NCBI RefSeq assembly: GCF_000003605.2
Contig: NW_003149775.1
Location: 252,302 to 264,573 of the forward strand
DNA: 12,272 nt
Source of the DNA: Saccoglossus kowalevskii
Lineage: Eukaryota; Hemichordata; Enteropneusta; Harrimaniidae
Direction of reading: 5' to 3'
Shown: piece after piece, positions 8,884 through 12,272 of the stretch
How the letters are laid out: each line of letters opens with the position of its first letter
Position numbering within the stretch: position 1 is the first letter of the stretch
Translations under genes and position numbers: made by a program
The notes under the pieces: generated by a model
Told to the model about the DNA's origin: nothing
Database searches by the model: none
What the model saw: only the letters and a program-made list of their open reading frames with translations

Positions 8884-10477
8884 CACACCCATTCCCTGTA
8901 TCTCCGTGGTGCACACCACCTTACCCGACATCCCTGCACCGCCTCTCCCGATCCCCCTGCATCGACACATCCACTCTCTTTATATCCGTGGTGCACCCCG
9001 TCTCTCCCGACAACACTGCACCACCTCCACCGACTTCCTTGCATCACCACACCTACTCCCTGTATCTCTGTGGTGCACACCCCTCTTCCAATCTTTCTGC
9101 ATAGCCTCTCCCGCCCTCCCTTCACCGCCTCTCTCGACCTCCCTGCACCGCCACATCCACTGCCTTTATCTCTGTGGTGCACACTGCCTCTCCTGACCTT
9201 TCTTCACCACCTCTCCCGACCTCCCTGCTCCACCTCTCCCGACCTTCCTGCACCTGCCACATCCACTCCCTTTATCTCCGTGGTGCACACCGCTTCTCTT
9301 GACAACCCTGCACCACCTCCCTCGACCTCCCTGCACCACCACACCCACTCCCTGTATCTCTGTGGTGCACACCCCTCTTCCGATCTTCTGCACAGCCTCT
9401 CCCGACCTCCCTTCACTGCCTCTCTCGACCTCCCTGCACCACCACATCCATTGCCTTTATCTCCGTGGTGCACACCGCCTCTCCTGACCTCCCTGAACCG
9501 CAACACCCACTCCCCATATTTCCGTGGTGCACACCGCCTCTCCCAAAATCCTTGTACCGCCTCTCCCGACATCCTTGTACTGCCTCTCCCGACCTCCATG
9601 CACCCCACACCCACTTCCTGTATCTCCGTGGTGCACACCGCCTCTCTCGACAACCTTTCACCACCTCTCCCGACCTCCCTCCACCGCCACACCCACTCCC
9701 TGTATCTCCGTGGTGCACATCCCTCTCCTGACCTATCTACACAGCCTAACCCGACCTCTCTGCACCGCCTCTCCCGACCTCCCTGCACCACCTCTCCCGA
9801 GCTCCCTGCACTACCACACCCACTCCCTTTATCTATGTTGTGCACACCACCTCTCCCGACCTCCCTGCACTGCCACGCCCACTCTCTGTTTCTCCGTGGT
9901 GCACACCACCACTCCCGACCTCCATGCCCCACTTCTCCCGACCTCCCAGCACCGCCACACTCATTCACTGTATCTCTTTGGTTCACACCACCTCTCCCGA
10001 AATACCGGCACCGCCTCCTCTCACCTCCCTGCACCGCATCTCACGACCACCCTGCACTGCCTCTCCCAACTTCCATGCACCACCTTTCAGGACCTACATG
10101 CACCACTACATCCACTCCCTGTATCTCCCTGGCGCACACCGCCTCTCCCGACCTCCCTCCACCACCTCTCCCGACCGCCATGCACCGCCACATCAGACTC
10201 CCTTGCACCACCTCTCCCGACCTCACTGCACCACCATACGCGACCTCTCTGCACTGCCTCTCCCAACCTCCCTGTACCGCCTCTCCCGACCTCCCTGCAC
10301 CGCCTCTCAACAAACTCTCTGCTCTGTCACACCAACTCCCTGTATCTTCGTAGTGCACACTGCCTCTCCCGACCACCCTGCACCACCTCTCCCAACCTCT
10401 CTGCACCACCACACCCACTACCTGTATCTCCGTGGTGCACACCCTCTATCCCGACCTATCTGCATCGTCTCTCCCGA

Positions 10478-11435
10478 CCTCTCGGCACCGTCACACCCAC
10501 TCCTTGTATCTCTGTTGTTCACACCACCTCTCGTGATCTCCCTCCTCTTCCTTTCCCGACCTCCCTTCACAGCCTCTCTCAAGCTCCCTGCATCGCCTCT
10601 TCTGAACTCCCTGCACTGCCTCTCCCGACTTCCATACACAGCCTCTCCGGACCTCTATGCACCACCACATCCACACTTTGTATCTCCCTTGCGCACACTG
10701 CCCCTCCACTACCTCTCCCAACCACTCTGCACCACCACATGCGACCTCCCTGCATGGCCTCTCGTGACCTCCCTGTACTGCCTCTCCCGACATCCATGCA
10801 ACGCCACACCCACTTCCTGTATCTCCATGGTGCACACCACCTCTCTCAACGACCTTGCACCCCCTCTCCCGAGCTCCCTGCTTCGCCTCTTCCGAACTAA
10901 CTGCACCGATTCTCCCGCCCCACTGCACAGCAATACCCACTCCCTGTATGTCTGTGGTGCACACCGCCTCTCCCTACCTCTCTGAACCACCTCTTCCGAC
11001 CTCCCTGCACCGCCACACCCACTCCATGTATCTCCGTTGTCCACACTGCCGCTCCTGAGCTTCATGCACCGCATCACACGACCTCCCGGCACCGTCACAC
11101 TTACTCCCTGTATCTCTGTTGTTCACACCGCCTCTCCCGATCTCCCTCCACTTCCTCTCCTGACCTTCCTTCACCGCCTCTCTCAAGCTCCCTGCAACGC
11201 CTCTTCCGAACTCCCTGCACCACCTCTCCCGACTTCCATACACAGCCACACCCACTTCCTGTATCTCCGTGGTGCACACCGCCTCTCCCGACCTTCTTGT
11301 ACTGCCTATCCCGACCTCCATGCACCGCCACACCCACTTCCTGTATCTTCATGGTGCACACAGCCTCTCTCGACAACCTTGCACCGCCTCACCTGACCTC
11401 CCTCCACCGCCACACCCACTCCCTGTATCTCCGTG
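10478..11435. repeat. Long paired block: copy of 2779-3890 lacking about 142 bp
   Basis: Partner of 2779-3890, in the same orientation. Within about 11302-11435 the sequence also matches 1351-1490, because those two source regions are paralogous there. After that it follows only the 1351-2268 block. This marks a mosaic switch point. Confidence 0.9.
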
Positions 11436-12270
11436 GGGCACACCCCTCTCCTGACCTATTTGCACAGCATCTCCCGATCTCCCTACACCAACCAGACCAA
11501 CTTCCTATATCTCCGTGGTGCACACCTCCTCTTCCGACCTCCCTGCACTGCCTATATTGACCTCTCTGCACTGCAACACTCACTCCCTTTATCTATGTTG
11601 TGCACACCCCCTCACCTGACAGTCCTCCACCGCCTCTCCCGACCTCCCTGCACTGCCACATCCACTCCCTTTATCTCCGTGCTGCACACCGCCTCTCCCG
11701 ACAACCCTGCACCACCTCCTCCGATTTCCCTGCACCACCACACCTACTCCCTGTATCTCTTTGGTGCACACCCCTCTTCCGATTTTTCTACATAGCCTCC
11801 CCGACCTCCCTTCACCGCTTTTCCTGAGCTCCCTGCTCCACCTCTCCCGACCTCCCTGCACCGCCACATCCACTCTTTTTATCTCTGTGGTGCACACCGT
11901 ATCTCCCGACAACTCTGCACCACCTCCCCCGACCTCCCTGCACCACCACACCCACTCCATGTATCTCTGTGGTGCACACCCTATTTCCGATCTTTCTGCA
12001 CAGCCTCTTCCAAACTCTCTCCACCGACTCTCCCGACCTCCCTGCTCCACTTCTCCCGACCTTCCTGCACCAACACAACCACTCCTTTTATATCCGTGGT
12101 GCACACCGGCACTCCCGACCTCCCTGAACCGCAACACCCACACCCTTTATCTCCGTGGTGCAAGCCGACTCTTCCGACCTCCTTCTACCGCCTCTCCAGA
12201 CCTCCCTGCAATGCCACGCCCACTCTTTTTATCTCCATGGTGCACACCACTGCTCTCGACCTCCATGCCC
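11302..12270. repeat. Long paired block: copy of 1351-2268 with an added 82-bp unit
   Basis: Partner of 1351-2268. The extra 82 bp lies between about 11875 and 11960 and again equals one B plus two A. The copy is cut by the window end, so its true length is unknown. Confidence 0.92.
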
Positions 12271-12272
12271 GG

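Larger units (their letters stand above)
1..12272. repeat. Tandem satellite/minisatellite array, 23-bp base monomer, spans whole window
   Basis: The whole window is built from degenerate head-to-tail copies of one 23-bp unit (A) that starts TGCACCGCC and ends CGACCTCCC; 4675-4697 is a clean copy. A longer 36-bp form (B; good copy from 8571) is A with a 13-bp insert, TGTATCTCCGTGG, a 2-bp loss before it and an extra AC after it. All copies I followed read in the same direction. The consensus A unit has 14 C, 4 T, 3 G and 2 A, so the plus strand is strongly pyrimidine-rich. I see no unique sequence, no transposon or integrase protein, no rRNA or tRNA, no telomere repeat and no terminator between the units. 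The array continues past both window ends. A eukaryotic satellite or large minisatellite is the best reading; the family is not one I recognise. Position on a chromosome (pericentromeric, subtelomeric or interstitial) cannot be judged from this sequence. Confidence 0.95.
6981..12272. repeat. Domain 4: second mixed A/B array (59/82-bp higher-order repeats)
   Basis: This has the same architecture as domain 2: B cores spaced 59 bp (for example 8193 to 8252 and 9465 to 9524), 82 bp (7621 region), or 80 bp (8252 to 8332, an 82-bp step with a 2-bp loss). Much of it is a reshuffled copy of domain 2, listed as paired blocks below. A short pure-A patch occurs near 10230-10330. The domain is cut by the window end at a point where it still matches 2268, so the array goes on. 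No gene, RNA or mobile element is seen in it. Confidence 0.9.

Noticed and set aside
8332-10353. Open frame of about 670 codons on the plus strand, rich in P, S, T, L and H
   Set aside because: It is pure repeat with a stop-free monomer, and overlapping frames of hundreds of codons exist on the same and the opposite strand. Paralogous copies differ by 82-bp steps that shift the frame, so the reading frame is not kept. No domain, signal peptide or codon bias is visible.
1-12272. Telomere or subtelomere repeat
   Set aside because: I found no runs of TTAGGG, CCCTAA or a similar short telomere unit. The 23-bp unit could be subtelomeric, but nothing in the window shows this.
1-12272. Inverted repeats or hairpin origin
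   Set aside because: All repeat units and all paired blocks that I traced lie in the same orientation. The only palindromes noted are short ones inside units, such as CGGTACCG and GTGCAC.

Overview
The window is one continuous, very C-rich tandem-repeat field with no gene that I can support. Nearly every base fits a 23-bp monomer that starts TGCACCGCC and ends CGACCTCCC (clean copy at 4675-4697), or a 36-bp derivative of it (A-like start, then a 13-bp insert TGTATCTCCGTGG, then TGCACAC; good copy from 8571). I will call these A (23 bp) and B (36 bp). The array runs off both ends, so the real locus is larger than 12.3 kb.

Layout: 1-547 is pure A array (domain 1). 548-5672 is a mixed A/B array in which successive B elements are spaced by 36 + 23n bp, most often 59 or 82 bp (domain 2). 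5673-6980 is pure A array again, about 57 monomers, related to domain 1 (domain 3). 6981-12272 is a second mixed A/B array (domain 4). On top of the monomer level, blocks of about 0.2 to 1.1 kb are shared between distant places, always in the same orientation. They differ by gains or losses of whole repeat units (69, 82, about 142 and about 245 bp), which is the signature of unequal exchange or replication slippage plus segmental duplication.

Organism: most likely a eukaryote with CpG methylation, such as a vertebrate or a plant. The reasons are the satellite/minisatellite structure, the absence of any coding or RNA gene, and the fact that the CpG sites in the units vary mainly to TpG or CpA. 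I do not recognise the satellite family and cannot name the species. Nothing here looks bacterial or phage-like.

Long open frames exist on both strands, up to about 670 codons on the plus strand, but they are a by-product. The A monomer has no stop codon in any of six frames, and 23 is not a multiple of 3, so each frame reads through all three phases in turn. Unit indels such as 82 bp shift the frame. I therefore annotate no CDS. I found no exciting new system of genes. What is of interest is the hierarchical repeat architecture itself.
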